Below are positions 11,488 through 23,164 of a stretch of DNA of 64,000 nt, piece by piece; the first letter of the stretch is position 1, and the number at the start of each line of letters is the position of its first letter. The stretch covers positions 81,548,069-81,612,068 of the forward strand of contig NC_030811.1 in the NCBI RefSeq assembly GCF_001704415.2. The letters run 5' to 3'. Position numbers and translations under genes: made by a program. The notes beneath the pieces were generated by a model. It did no database searches. It was not told the DNA's origin and saw only the letters and a program-made list of their open reading frames with translations. This stretch comes from Capra hircus (Eukaryota > Chordata > Mammalia > Artiodactyla > Bovidae).

Positions 11488-12454
11488 CATAAATACTTAA
11501 AAACATTTAAAATTGGAGCCAAATAGTTATTTCCTCTATTGAATGTATTTTTTGCTTTTAGATTCTGTTTGTTAAGTACTATACTTTTGAATATCTATGA
11601 AGTCTGAAGGATTGTTTTTGTAGTTGGCCTCCCACTTTGCAATCATATTTATTAAAATTATTCAGAACACTATATGCTTAAATGCTTCAATATCTAACTG
11701 CTAGTGCTTTTATTTTCCTGTTTTAAAATATTTTTTATATGTTGAGAATATGTGTTAAATCTTTTTGAGCCATTTTCATATCTGAGAGAAACTTACTACA
11801 ATTTCAAACATAAAAAATTCCAACTACAGATGAAAATTTTATTTGACATTTAATTTTAGAACTGCAGTGTTTATATGATTTCATGTTCTGAATCATCAAC
11901 TTCAGTTCCAGTTTGATTTTTGTTCAATTTTGAATAATTTTTATTATCTTTTAAATGTACATTGCAGAATGATATAAAAATTTTTATTATATTGCTTTAA
12001 TTTAAAATGTATTTGCTAAATTTTCACAACATAAGAAAGCCTGTTCATTTTCTGAATAACTGTCTTTTTAAGTATAGAGTTCATTACATATTTTGTTTTG
12101 TTGTTAATGCATTTTTATATCATATATAATTTTGTTACTTTATCAAGAATTCTCACACACTGATTCCTTTTTTCTCTGTTCTATGTGTATTTTTTTCTTA
12201 AGTGTAACCTACTTGTCCATTTACACTTCATTATAACACTACACTGAAAAAAATTCTAAGATTTTTTAAATCTACTTAATTTGTATGATGTCTACCCTAT
12301 TTACCACCTAAAATATAAATTTTTACACTGCTACCAGTATTTTAGTTGTTAAAAGATTATTTTAAAAATCTTATTAATGAATAATAAATGTTTTACATAA
12401 GAGAGAATATCCTTATGTTGCTTCTTATCTTAGGAGGAAAGTACTTGGAATTTC
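11488..12454. other. Very AT-rich DNA, no gene recognised
   Basis: About 1 kb of AT-rich sequence. Parts may be very old L1, but I cannot anchor it to a landmark. Confidence 0.35.
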
Positions 12455-13187
12455 ACCACTATGTATAATGTTTCCTTTAGGTTATTCGTATTTTATCATA
12501 TTGTGCAAATTTCCTTGTTATTAGTTTGTTAAGAGTTGTTGCTGTTATGAATTGTTGTTGCATTTTCTCTTTTTTTTTTTTTAGTTTGTAACTTTTTGAT
12601 CCAATTTTGTTCATTTCCCCTACACTCTATGCCCTGTGCTGACAATCAGATTGTTTGTTTGTTTTTGCTGTAAAATTGTATGAGTTTTTAAAAATATATT
12701 TTGGATATCTACCCTTTATCAGATATATGACTTGAATATGTTTTCACCCATTTAATAGAATAGGTTTGTTTTGTTAATGGTTTCTTTTGCTGTTTAAGCT
12801 TTTAGTTCGACGTAGTCCCACTTTATTTTTGCTTAACTTGCTTTGTTTTTGGTGTCAAATCTAAATAATCATTGCCTGCACCAATGTCAAGGAGAGTACT
12901 ACTGTGTTTTCATTTAGGAGTTTAATGGTTTCAGGTCTTACATTCAGTTTTTAATGTGTTTTGAGTGGATTTTTGTGTATATGATAGAAGATAATGGGCC
13001 AGTTTCAGTCTTCTGCATTTGTTTCACTCTTTTTGCATCTTTTGTGACTGTCCATTCTTTCCAACACCATTTACTGGAGAGACTGTCCTTTCCCATTTTA
13101 TTTTCTTGCTACCTTTCTTGTAAATTAACTGATCACACACATCTGAGTTTATTTCTGGGCTCTCTATTCTCCTCTATTGATCTATAT
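12455..13187 (-). mobile_element. Old L1 relic, left part (host of a younger L1)
   Basis: 12455-12575 resembles L1 ORF2 near 'tagtttgttgagagtttttatcatgaa'. 12600-13187 is a separate, better preserved old L1 block downstream of the RT domain ('atatattttggatatctaccctttatcagatatatg ... ctctattgatctatat'). The block breaks at a T run at 13188 and resumes at about 19991 ('ctatgtgtcggtttttatgacaaactcatactg'), so it is one old L1 split by the younger L1 between. Confidence 0.75.
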
Positions 13188-13370
13188 CTTTTTTTTTTTT
13201 TTTAATGCTTTACAAAATTTTGTGGTTTTCTGTCATACATCAAGAACCAGCCATAGGTACACCTATGTCCCCTCCCTCCCAACCCCTCTCACATCTCCCT
13301 CCCCAGTCCACCCTTCCAGACTATCACAGAGCCCCTGTTTGAGTCCCCTGAATCACACAGCAAATTCCCA

Positions 13371-13605
13371 TTTAGTTCAGCTCAGTCACTCAATCGTGTC
13401 TGACTCTTTGCAATCCCGTGGACTGCAGCATGCTAGGCCTTCCTGGTCATCACCGACTCCTGGAGTTCACTCAAACTCATGTCCATTGAGTTGGTGATGC
13501 CATCCAACCATCTCATCCTCTGTCATCCCATTCTCCTCCTGCCTTCAATCTTTCCCACCATCAGGGTTTTTTCAAATGAGCCAGTTCTTTGCATTAGGTG
13601 GCCAA
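13371..13605 (-). mobile_element. BovB 3'-end fragment
   Basis: About 235 bp of the BovB 3' end in reverse orientation, starting with 'agttcagctcagtcactcaatcgtg'. It interrupts the L1 3' UTR between 'aaattcccatt' and 'attggctatctattttac', which are contiguous in L1. Confidence 0.92.
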
Positions 13606-13651
13606 TGTATTATTGGCTATCTATTTTACATATGGTATTGTAAATTTCCAT

Positions 13652-14222
13652 GTTCAGTTCAGTTCAGTCGCTCAGTTGTGTCCGACTCTTTGCGACCCCA
13701 TGAATCGCAGCATGCCAGGCCTCCCTGTCCATCACTAACTCCCGGAGTTCACTCCAGACTCACATCCATTGAGTCAGTGATGCCATCCAGCCATCTCATC
13801 CTTCTTCTCCTGCCCCCAATCCCTCCCAGCATCAGAGTCTTTTCCAATGAGTCAACTCTTCACATGAAATGGACAAAGTACTGGAGTTTCAGCTTTAGCA
13901 TCATTCCTTCCAAAGAAATCCCAGGGCTGATCTCCTTCAGAAAGGACTGATTGGATCTCCTTGCAGTCCAGGGGACTCTCAAAAGTCTTCTCCAACACCA
14001 CAGTTCAAAAGCATCAATTCTTCAGCACTCAGCCTTCTTCACAGTCCAACTCTCACATCCATACATGACCGCTGGAAAAACCATAGCCTTGACTAGACGG
14101 ACCTTTGTCGGCAAAGTAATAACTGCTTTTGAATATGCTGTCTAGGTTGGTCATAACTTTTCTTCCAAGGAGTAAGCGTCTTTTAATTTCATGGCTGCAA
14201 TCACCATCTGCAGTGATTTTGG
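13652..14222 (-). mobile_element. BovB 3'-end fragment
   Basis: A 5'-truncated BovB of about 570 bp in reverse orientation, from (TTCAG)n to 'tctgcagtgatttt'. The L1 3' UTR reads straight through it ('aatttccatgtt' then 'gttactctctccatacatctcacc'). ATGTT may be the target duplication. The 124- and 64-codon plus frames inside are antisense shadows. Confidence 0.93.
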
Positions 14223-16357
14223 ATGTTACTCTCTCCATACATCTCACCTTCTCCCTCCTCCCTTCCCCCTGTGTCTATAGGTCTGTTCTCTATGTCTGTT
14301 TCTTCATTGCTGCCCTGAAAATAAATTCATGAGTACCATCTTTTTAGATTGCATATATATGTGTCAGTACACAATATTTATATTTCTCTTTATGACTTAC
14401 TTCATTCTGTATAATAGGCTCTAGGTACATTCACCTCATTAGAACTGACTCAAATGTGTTCCTTTTTATGACTGAGTAGTATTCCATTGTATATATGTAC
14501 CACAAATTCTTTATTCATAGATGTCATGTCTGTGGACATCTAGGTTGCTTCCATGTTCTAGCTATTGTAAATAGTGCTGCGATGAACATTGGGGTACATG
14601 TGTCTTTTTAAATTTTGGTTTCCTCTGGGTATATGCCTATGAATATGATTTCTAGGTCATATGGTGGTTTTGTTCCTAGTTTTTAAAGGAATCTCCATAT
14701 CATATTACATAGTGACTGAATCAGTTTATATTCCCACCAGGAATCCAAAAGCATTCCTTCTTCTCCGTACCCTTTCCAGCATTTATTGTTTATAGACTCT
14801 TTGACGATGGCCATTCTGACTGGTGTAAAGTGGTATTTCATAGTTTTGATTTGCATTTCTCTAATAATGAGTTGATGTTGAGCAGCTTTTCATGTGCTTG
14901 TTAGCTATCTCTATGTCTTCTGTGGAGAAATGTCCTTTTAGGTCTTTTTTACCACTTTTTTATTGGGTTGCTTGTTTTTCTGGTATTGAGTTGTATGAGC
15001 TGCTTGTATATTTTGGAAATTAATTATTTGTCAGTTATTTCTTTTGCTATTATTTTCTCCTATTCTGAAGATTGTCTTTTCACCTTCTTTGTAGTTTCCT
15101 TGCTGTGCAAAAGCTTTTAAGTTTAATTAGGTTCCATTTGTTTATTTCTGTTTTTATTCCCATTACTCTAGGAGGTGGGTCATAGAAGATCTTGCTTTGA
15201 TTTATATCATCAAGTGTTCTGCCTATGTTTTCCTCTAAGAGTTTAATAGTTCCTGGTCTTACATTTAGGTCTTTAATCCATTTTGATTTTATCTTTGTTT
15301 ATGGCAAAGTTTTACCAGCACCACTAATTGAAGAGGCTGTCTTTGCCCCATTGTACATTCTTGTCTCCTTTTTCAAAAATAAGGTTACCCATGGGTGTGT
15401 GGATTTATCTCTGGTTGCTCTATTTTGTTCCATTTGTCTATATTTCTGGTTTTGTGCTAGTACCATACTGTCTTGATGACTAGGTTTGTAGTATAGTCTG
15501 AAGTCAGGAAGGTTGGTTCCTCCAACTCCAACTTCTTTCTTAAGACTGCTTTGGCTATTTGTGGTCTTTTGCATTTCCATATGAACTGTGAAATTTTTTG
15601 TTCTAGTTCTGTGAAAAATGCCATTGGTAACTTGATTGGGATTGCATTGAATCTGTAGTTTGCATTTGGCAATATAGTGACTTTCACAATATTGATTCTT
15701 CCTACTCAGGAACATGGAATGCCTCTCCATCTGTTTATGTTGTCTTTGATTTCTTTCATCAGTGTCTTATAATTTTATGTATACAGGTCTTTTGTCTCCT
15801 TAGGTAGGTTTATTCCTAGATATTTTATTCTTTTTGTTGGAATGGTGAATAGGATTGATTGCTTAATTTCTCTTTCTGATTTTTCGTTGTTCTTATATAG
15901 AAAGGCAAGTGATTTCTGTGTATTGCCATAGCTAGGAATTCCAAAGCTATGTTGAAAAATAGTGGTGAGAGTGGACACCCTTGTCTTGTTCCTGACCTTA
16001 GAGTGCTTTTATTTTTTCATCTTTGAGTGTAATGTTTGCTGTGGGTTTATCATATATGGCATTTACTATGTTGAGGCAGGTTCCTTCTATGCCCATTTGT
16101 TGAAGCTTATTTTTTAAATCATAAATGGATGCTGAATTTTGTTGAAAGTTTTTCTGCATCTATTGAGATGATCATATGGTTTTTATCTTTCCATTTGTTA
16201 CTATGGCATATCACATTGATTGATTTGTGTATGTTGAAGAATCCTTGCATCCCTGAAATAAACCCAACTTGATCATTGCGTATGAGCATTTCAATGTGTT
16301 GGTGCATTGTTTGCTAGCATTTTGTTGAGGATTTTTGCATATATGTTCATCAGTGAT

Positions 16358-16970
16358 CAGTCAGTTCAGTTCACTCAGTCATGTCTGACTCTTTGTGATC
16401 CCATGGACTGCAGCACACCAGGCTTCCCTGACCTTCACCAACTCCTGGAGCCTGCTCAAACTCATGTCTATTGAGTTGGTAATACCATCCAACCAGCTCA
16501 TCCTCTGTCATCCCCTTTTTCCCTGCCTTCAGTCTTTCCCAGCATCAGGGTCTTTTCCAAGGAGTCAGTTCTTTGCATCAGGTGGCCAAAGTATTGGAGC
16601 TTCAGCTTCAGCCCTTCAAATGAATATTCAGTACTGATTTCCTCTAGGATTGACTGGTTTGATCTCCTTGCAGTCCAATGGACTCAAGAGTCTTCTCCAA
16701 CACCACAGTTCAAAAGCATCAATTCTTCGGTGCTCAGCTTTCTTTATGGTCCAGTTCTCACATCCATACATGGAATACTGGAATAATCATAGCTTTGAGT
16801 AGACGGACCTTTGTCAGTAAAGTAATGTCTCTGCTTTTTAACATGCTATCTAGGTTGGTAATAGCTTTTTTTTCCCAAGGAGCAAGCGTCTTTTAATTTC
16901 ATGGCTGCAGTCACCATCTGCAGAGATTTTGGAGCTCCAGAAAGTAAAGTCTGTCACTGTTTCCATTGTT
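16358..16970 (-). mobile_element. BovB 3'-end fragment in L1 ORF2
   Basis: A 5'-truncated BovB of about 610 bp in reverse orientation, from 'agttcagttcactcagtcatg' to 'aaagtctgtcactgtttcc'. It splits the L1 ORF2 phrase 'ttcatcagtgat' / 'tactggcctataat'. Confidence 0.92.
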
Positions 16971-17708
16971 TACTGGCCTATAATGTCTTTGTTTTGCCTT
17001 GTCTTTGCCTGGTTTGAGTATCAGGATGATTGTGACCTCATAGAATGAATTTGGAAGTGTTCCTTTCTCTGCAATTTTTTTGGAAGAGTTTCAGAAAAAT
17101 AGGCGTTAACTCTTCTCTAAATGTTTGATAGAATTTCCCTGTGAAGCCATCTGGCCCTAGACTTTTTGTTTTTTGAGATTTTTGATCACTGTTTCGATTT
17201 TAGTGTTTTTGTAATTGGGTTTCATAATTTCTATTTCTTCCTGGTTCAGTTTTGAGAGGTTGAACTTTTCTAATAATCTGTCCATTTTCTTTAGGTTGTC
17301 CATTTTATAGCATATAGCTGCTCATAATATTCTCTTATGATCCTTTGTATCTCTGTGTTGTCTGTTGTAACCTTTCCTTTTTCATTTCTAATTTTCTTGA
17401 TTCGATTTTTCTCCCTTTTCTTCTTGATGAGTCTGGCTAGTGATTTGTCAATTTTATCTTCTCAAAGAACCATCTCTTAGTTTTATTAATCTTTGTTATT
17501 GTTTCCTTCATTTCTTTTTCACTTATTTCTGCTCTGGTGTTCATGATGTCTTTCCTTCTGCTGACTTAAGGGGTTTTTAGTTCTTTTTCCAGCTGCTTTA
17601 GATGTAGAGTCAGGTTGTCTATTGATGTTTTCCTTGTTTCTTGAGGTATAATGGTATCACTATAAACTTCCCTCTTAGAACTGCTTTTGCTGAATCCCAT
17701 AGGTTTTA

Positions 17709-17923
17709 ATATCTTCCCTGTAGCTTACATGGTAAAGAATCTGCTTGCAAGGCAGGAGACCTGGGTTCAATCCCTGGGTCAGAAAAATCCTCTGGAGAAG
17801 GGAGTGACAAGCCATCCCAGTATTCTTGCCTGGAGAATCCCATGGATAGAGGAGCCTGGCGGGCTATAGTTCATGGGGTCGCAAAGAGTCAGACATGACT
17901 GAGTGACTAACACTGCTACTGCT
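17709..17923 (+). mobile_element. Bov-tA SINE in L1 ORF2, perfect target-site duplication
   Basis: Complete Bov-tA with tRNA-like head (B-box-like GGTTCAATCCC near 17764) and Bov-A body. ATAGGTTTTA flanks it exactly at 17699-17708 and 17924-17933. The same L1 position was hit by a different SINE at 44102. Confidence 0.96.
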
Positions 17924-19990
17924 ATAGGTTTTAGGTTGTCATGTTTTCACTGTCATTTGTTTCTGGGAATCTTTTGATTTCCCTTCTTATTTCTCCTGTA
18001 GCCTCTTCTTTATTTACTAATGTATTCTTTAATGAGTTTGCATTCTTAATGCAGTTTTTTTTCCCTGTAGTTGATACCTACTCTCATAGCATTGTGGTCA
18101 GAGAAGATACTTGATACAAATTCAATTTTCTTAAATTACTGAGTCTTGATTTGTGGCCTGAGATGTGGTACATCCTCAAGAATGTTCCATATGCAGTTGA
18201 GAAGAAAGTGTACTCTTCTCCATTTGGAGAGAAAGTCCTGAAGCTATCAGTTAGGTCCATTTGGTCTGATAGTTTATTTAAGATTTTTGTTCCTTATTAA
18301 TTTTCTGTTTTGATGATCTGTCATTGGTATATAGGGGGTGTTAAAGTCCCTGACTATTATTATGTTACTATTATGTCTGTTAGTGTTTGCCTTATGTATT
18401 AAGGTGCTCCTATGTTGGGTACATACATATTTACACTTGTTATATCATCTTCTTGGATTGACCCCTTGATTATTATGTACTGTCTTTCTTTGTCTCTCAC
18501 AATATTACTTATTTTAAAGTCTATTTTGTCTGAAATAAGGATTGCCAGTCTAGCTTTCTTTTGGTTTCCATTCACATGGAATATCTTTTTCCATCCTTTC
18601 ACTCAGTCTGTATGTGTCTCCAGGTCTAAAGTGGGTCTCTTGCAATCAGCGAATATATAGATCTTGTTTTTGTATCCATTCAGTCTGTATCTTTTGGTTG
18701 GTGCATTTAATCTCTTTACATTTAAGGTAATTATTGATACATACATTCCTATTGGCATTTTCTTAATTATCTTGGGCTTGTTTTTATAGGTCTTTCCTTT
18801 CTCTTGTGTTTACTGGCTATGTAATCCCTTCAGTATTTGTTGCAAGGCTGGTTTGGTGGCACTATATTCTCTTAATTTCTGCTTGTCTACAAAACATTTG
18901 ATTTCTCCATCAAAAGTTGATGGAGAGTTGAATGAGATCTTTGCTGGTGTAGTAAACTTGGCTGTAGGTTTTTCTCTTTCAGTACTTAAAATATATCCTG
19001 CCATTCCCTTCTGGCCTGCAGAGTTTCTGCTGAAAGATCTGCTGTTAATTGTATGGGTTTCCCCTTGTACGTTATTTATTACTTTTCCCTTGCTGCTTTT
19101 AAAATTCTTTCTTTGTGCTTAATATCTGTTAGTTTGATTAATATGTGTCTCAATGTGTTTCTTCTTGGGTTTATCCTGTAAGGGACTCTCTGTGCATTTT
19201 GGACTTGATTGACTATTTCCTTTCCCATATTTGAGAAGTTTTCAACTATAATTTCTTCCAAAATTTTCTCAGTGCCTTTCTTTTTTTTTCTTCTTCCCCT
19301 GGAACCACTATAACTTGAATGTTGGTGCATTTAATATTGTCCGAAAGTCTCTGAGGCCACCCTCAATTCTTTTCATTCTTTTCCCTTTATTCTGCTCTTC
19401 AGCAATTATTTCCAGCATTCTATCTTCCAGTTCATTATCCATTCCTCTACCTCAGTTATTCTGCTATTGGTTCCTTCTAGAATATTTTTAATTTCAGTAA
19501 TTTTATTACTCATCCCCTTTTATTTATTTCTTCTGTGTCATTGGTGATTGTATTAGCTGTGTTTCTTGCATTTTCTCCATTCGGTTTTCAAGTTTTCAGA
19601 GCATCTTTACTATCAGTATTATGAATTCTCTTTCAGGTAGATTGCTTATTTCTTCTTTGCTTACTTGGTCTTGTTAGTTTCTACCTTGCTCCTTTATTTG
19701 TGCTGTATTTTGCTGACTTTTCATCATTTTTTTTTTTCCCTAACTTTCTCTACTTGAGGTCTCCTTTTCCCAGGCTTTAGGGTTGCATTCCTTCTTCCTT
19801 TTGGTTTTTGCCCTTGGAGGGAAAGGTTGGTTGAATGGTTCATGCTGATTTCTTGTTAGTGGTGACTTTTGCCTGTGTTCTGCTAAGCCCTGAGCTTGCA
19901 GGCTCTCTGGCCTCAGGAGATGCTGGGTCCATCCCTCCTGGAGACTTCAGTCTTCATTAGAACATTTCTTTGTCCAGATCCAATCTGGAA

Positions 19991-20327
19991 ACCTATGTGT
20001 CGGTTTTTATGACAAACTCATACTGTTTTTATTGCTGTTGCTTTGTGGTATAGTTTAAAATCAGGAAATGTGGTGCATCTAACTTTATTATTTTTCTCAG
20101 GATTGATTTGGTGATTCTAGTCTTTTGTGCTTCAAAAAAAAGTATAGGATTTTATTTCTATTTCTGTGAAAAATGCCATTAGAATTTTGTTAGGGGTTGC
20201 ATTGAATCTTTAGATTGCATCTGTTCTTCAATCTTTAAGGTTACAGGTTTTTTACCTCCTTGGTTACATTTAATCCTAACATTTTTTATTCCTTTTTAAA
20301 ATTTATTTTATTGAAATACAGTTGATT
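19991..20327 (-). mobile_element. Old L1 relic, right part
   Basis: Continuation of the old L1 from 13187: 'gtgtcggtttttatgacaaactcatactg ... tttgtggtatagtttaaaatcagg' is the L1 ORF2 C-terminal region in reverse. From about 20295 it changes to an L1 3'-UTR phrase ('attttattgaaatacagttgattt') that resumes at about 20788, so a second old L1 begins here. Confidence 0.7.
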
Positions 20328-20333
20328 TGTTGC

Positions 20334-20541
20334 TTTTGTTTTTCAGTCACTGAGTCATGTGTGACTCTTTTGTGACCAATTGGACTGTAGCTTGCCAGGC
20401 TCCTCTGTTCATGGGATTTTCCAGACAAGAATACTGGACTGCAGTGCCATTTCCTTCTCCAGGGGATCTTTCCCACCCAGGGATCAAATCTGCATTTCCT
20501 GTATTGCAAACAGATTCTTTACCACTAAGCCATCTGGGAAG
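20334..20541 (-). mobile_element. Bov-tA SINE
   Basis: Reverse-orientation Bov-tA: body from 'tcagtcactgagtcatg', head ending 'accactaagccatctgggaagcc'. The tail reads as the T-rich 'ttgttgcttttgttttt' at the left. No separate target-site duplication is visible at its right end, where unrecognised DNA follows. Confidence 0.9.
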
Positions 20542-20697
20542 CCAACACAAAAACAAAAAGATTCCATGCTGTTTGGGGTACAGTCTGCATGCTTGGGGCC
20601 TTTCAAACATAAAGAGCCAGTTTGGAGATCAATCCAGTTTCTTTCTTTAGGGCAACAGCATTCTTTCCTAGCTGCTTAGGTCTCAATAGGAAAGATG
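20542..20697. other. Unrecognised segment between Bov-tA and a tRNA-Ser relic
   Basis: About 155 bp that match no family I know. It sits inside one interruption of an old L1 3' UTR (left part ends about 20327, right part resumes about 20788), together with the Bov-tA on its left and the tRNA-Ser-like sequence on its right. Confidence 0.5.
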
Positions 20698-20779
20698 TGT
20701 AGTCAGCAGGATTTGAACCTGTGCAAGGAAACCCCAATGGGTTTCTAGTCCATAGCCTTAACCACTCAGCCATGGCTAC
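20698..20779 (-). pseudogene. tRNA-Ser(AGA)-derived pseudogene
   Basis: The minus strand reads as an 82-nt tRNA-Ser. It has an A-box-like TGGCTGAGTGG, anticodon loop CTAGAAA with anticodon AGA, a long type-II variable arm and a T arm containing GGTTCAAATCC (B-box position). Decay is visible: a C-A mismatch in the acceptor stem (5' GTAGCCA against 3' TGACTAC), an A-C mismatch closing the anticodon stem, a weakened variable arm, the G of the usual GTTCGA changed to A, and no T4 terminator right after the end (only TTT). No CCA is encoded. Ruminant SINE heads are derived from a different tRNA, so this is not a SINE head. It could be a decayed gene or a retrocopied tRNA transcript. Confidence 0.82.
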
Positions 20780-20787
20780 TTAGACAT

Positions 20788-21165
20788 AGTCATCTTACAA
20801 TGTGTTAATTTCTACTGTACAGCAAAGTAATTCAATTATACTTATATATGTATAAGCTCTCTTTTATATTATTTTTCATATTCTGTACGGTTTGTCACAG
20901 GATACTGAATGTAGTTCCCTGTGCTGTGCAATAGGACGTTGTTGTTTATCCATTCTATATATAATAGTTTGCCTCTTCTAATCCCAAACTCCCAGCCCAT
21001 CTCTCATCCACATCCTTTGCCCTTTGGCAACTACAAGTTTGTTCTCTATGTCTCTTGAGTCTTTTTCTGTCTCATAAATAAGTTTGTGTCATATTTTAGA
21101 TTCCACGTAAAAACAATATCATTCTTTTTCTGAGTTATTTCGCTTAGTATAACAATCTCTGGCTT
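20788..21165 (-). mobile_element. Old L1 3' UTR
   Basis: 'ttacaatgtgttaatttctactgtacagcaaagtaa ... gttccctgtgctgtgcaata ... gttctctatgtctcttgagtc' is the standard old L1 3'-UTR text in reverse orientation and continues the piece ending at 20327. Confidence 0.8.
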
Positions 21166-22227
21166 TTATTATGGTGAGATATGTTCCCTCAATAGCCACT
21201 TCAATAAGAGATTTTATCATGAATGGATAAAATTGGATATTAAATTTTATCAACTGCTTTTTTCTGCACTGTTGAAATGATATGTTTTTTTGTCTTTCCC
21301 TCTGTTGATGTATCACACTGATTTGTATATATTGAACCATCCTTGTGACCATAGGATGAATTCAGCTTGGTGGTGGTACATGATCTTTTCTGTGTGTTGC
21401 TGAATTTGGTTTGCTAGTATTTTACTGAGACTTCTTATATCTATACTTGTCAAAGAAATTGGCCTCTAATTTTTTTTTTTTTTTTTGTAATGTCTTTGTC
21501 TGGTTTTGGTATCAGTGTGATAATAGCTTCATAGAATGTCTTTGGGAGTGCCCTTCCCTCTTCAATCTTTGGAAGATTTTGAGAAGGATCAGTATATGTT
21601 CTTTTTGTAAGGTTGGTAGAATTCACCTGTGAAGCCATCTGGTACTGAATGCTCCAGGTTTTTTATTCCATATTTTTATGGAGATTTTCCCTTAAAAATA
21701 CAGATTTCATTCCACTTCTAGTGCTCTATCTGTTCAAATTATCTATTTCTTCCTAATTCAGTTTTGGTGGACAGCATGTTTCTAGAAATGTGTCCATTTC
21801 TTCTAGTTTGTCAAATTTATTTGCATATAATTATTCATACTATTCTCTTATATTTTGTAATATTTCTGCAGTATCAATTTTTACTTCTCATTTTTCATTT
21901 TACTTGGGTCCTCTCTCTTTACTTCTTGATAACCCTGGCCAAAAGATTTCTTTCCCCTGGTCAGATTTCTTTCCCTTTTCAAAGAATCAGCTCTTGATTT
22001 TATTGATTTTTTTTCTATTGTTTTGTGTATCTCTATTTTATACATATCCTCTCTGATCTTTATTATTTTCTTCCTTCTACTGACCTTAGATTTTGTTCTT
22101 CTTTTTCTAATTCTTTTCAGTGATAGGTTAGATTGTTTATAAAAAGGTTTTTTTGTTTGTTCTATGAGAAGGGCATGTATGGCTATTACGTCACTGCATT
22201 CCATAGATTTTATATGGTTGTGTTTGT
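21166..22227 (-). mobile_element. Old L1 ORF2 relic
   Basis: Decayed L1 ORF2 in reverse, from 'agagattttatcatgaatgga' through 'tgtctttgtctggttttggtatcag' and 'tcaaagaatcagctcttgat' to 'attccatagatttta'. Many stops. The join to the 3' UTR on its left skips the region between, so either the L1 is internally deleted or these are two fragments. Confidence 0.8.
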
Positions 22228-23164
22228 ATTCTTTTTTTTTTTAATTTTTATTTTTACTTTATTTTACTTTACAATACTGTATTGGTTTTGCCATACATTG
22301 ACATGAATCCACCACGGGTGTACATGCGTTCCCAAACATGAACCCCCCTCCCCACTCCCTCCCCATAACATCCCTCTGGGTCATCCCCATGCACCAGCCC
22401 CAAGCATGCTGTATCCTGCATCAGACATAGACTGGCGATTCGATTCTTACATGATAGTATACATGTTAGAATGCCATTCTCCCAAATCTTCTCACCCTCT
22501 CCCTCTCCCTCGTAGTCCAAAAGTCTGCTATACACATCTTTTTTGCTGTCTTGCATACAGGGTCATCATTGCCATCTTTCTAAATTTCATATATATGTGT
22601 TAGCATACTGTATTGGTGTTTTTCTTTCTGGCTTACTTCACTCTGTATAATCGGCTCCAGTTTCATCCATCTCATCAGAACTGATTCAAATGTATTCTTT
22701 TTGATGGCTGAGTAATACTCCATTGTGTATATGTACCACAGCTTTCTTATCCATTCATCTGCTGATGGACATCTAGGTTGTTTCCATGTCCTGGCTATTA
22801 TAAACAGTGCTGTGATGAACATTGGGGTACATGTGTCTCTTTCAATTCTGGTTTCCTCGGTGTGTATGCCCAGCAGTGGGATTGCTGGGTCATAAAGCAG
22901 TTCTATTTGCAATTTTTTAAGGAATCTCCACACTGTTCTCCAGAGTGGCTGTACTAGTTTGCATTCCCACCAACAGTGTAGGAGGGTTCCCTTTTCTCCA
23001 CACCCTCTCCAGCATTTATTTCTTGCAGATTTTTGGATCGCAGCCATTCTGACTGGTGTGAAGTGGTACCTCATTGTGGTTTTGATTTGCATTTCTCTAA
23101 TAATGAGTGACATTGAGCATCTTTTCATGTGTTTGTTAGCTATCTGTATGTCTTCTTTGGAGAA
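22228..23164 (-). mobile_element. 5'-truncated young L1 (L1-BT-like)
   Basis: Starts at a T run and 'aatttttatttttactttattttactttacaatactg', the 3' end of the ruminant-specific L1, and runs through the 3' UTR and ORF2 C-terminus to 'tgtatgtcttctttggaga'. The minus frame 22580-23128 is open for 182 codons and encodes the ORF2 C-terminal region, with the Cys/His cluster (CWRGCGEKGTLLHCWWEC) near residues 38-55. Truncated at about 0.94 kb. It is much better preserved than the L1 around it. Confidence 0.93.

Larger units (their letters stand above)
13188..19990 (-). mobile_element. Long L1 inserted in an older L1; ORF1/ORF2 decayed
   Basis: Reading leftward on the minus strand: partial 5' UTR (about 19740-19990), ORF1 region (about 18950-19735), ORF2 (about 14450-18950) with endonuclease and RT relics, then 3' UTR and poly(A), seen here as the T run at 13188-13203. 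Many stops and frameshifts; the longest minus frame (15299-15730) is 143 codons, so it is dead. It is interrupted by three BovB pieces and one Bov-tA. With inserts removed it is about 5.2 kb, so the 5' end is truncated. The surrounding old L1 continues in register on both sides; 'gatctatat' and 'acctatgtg' may be its decayed target duplication. Confidence 0.88.
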
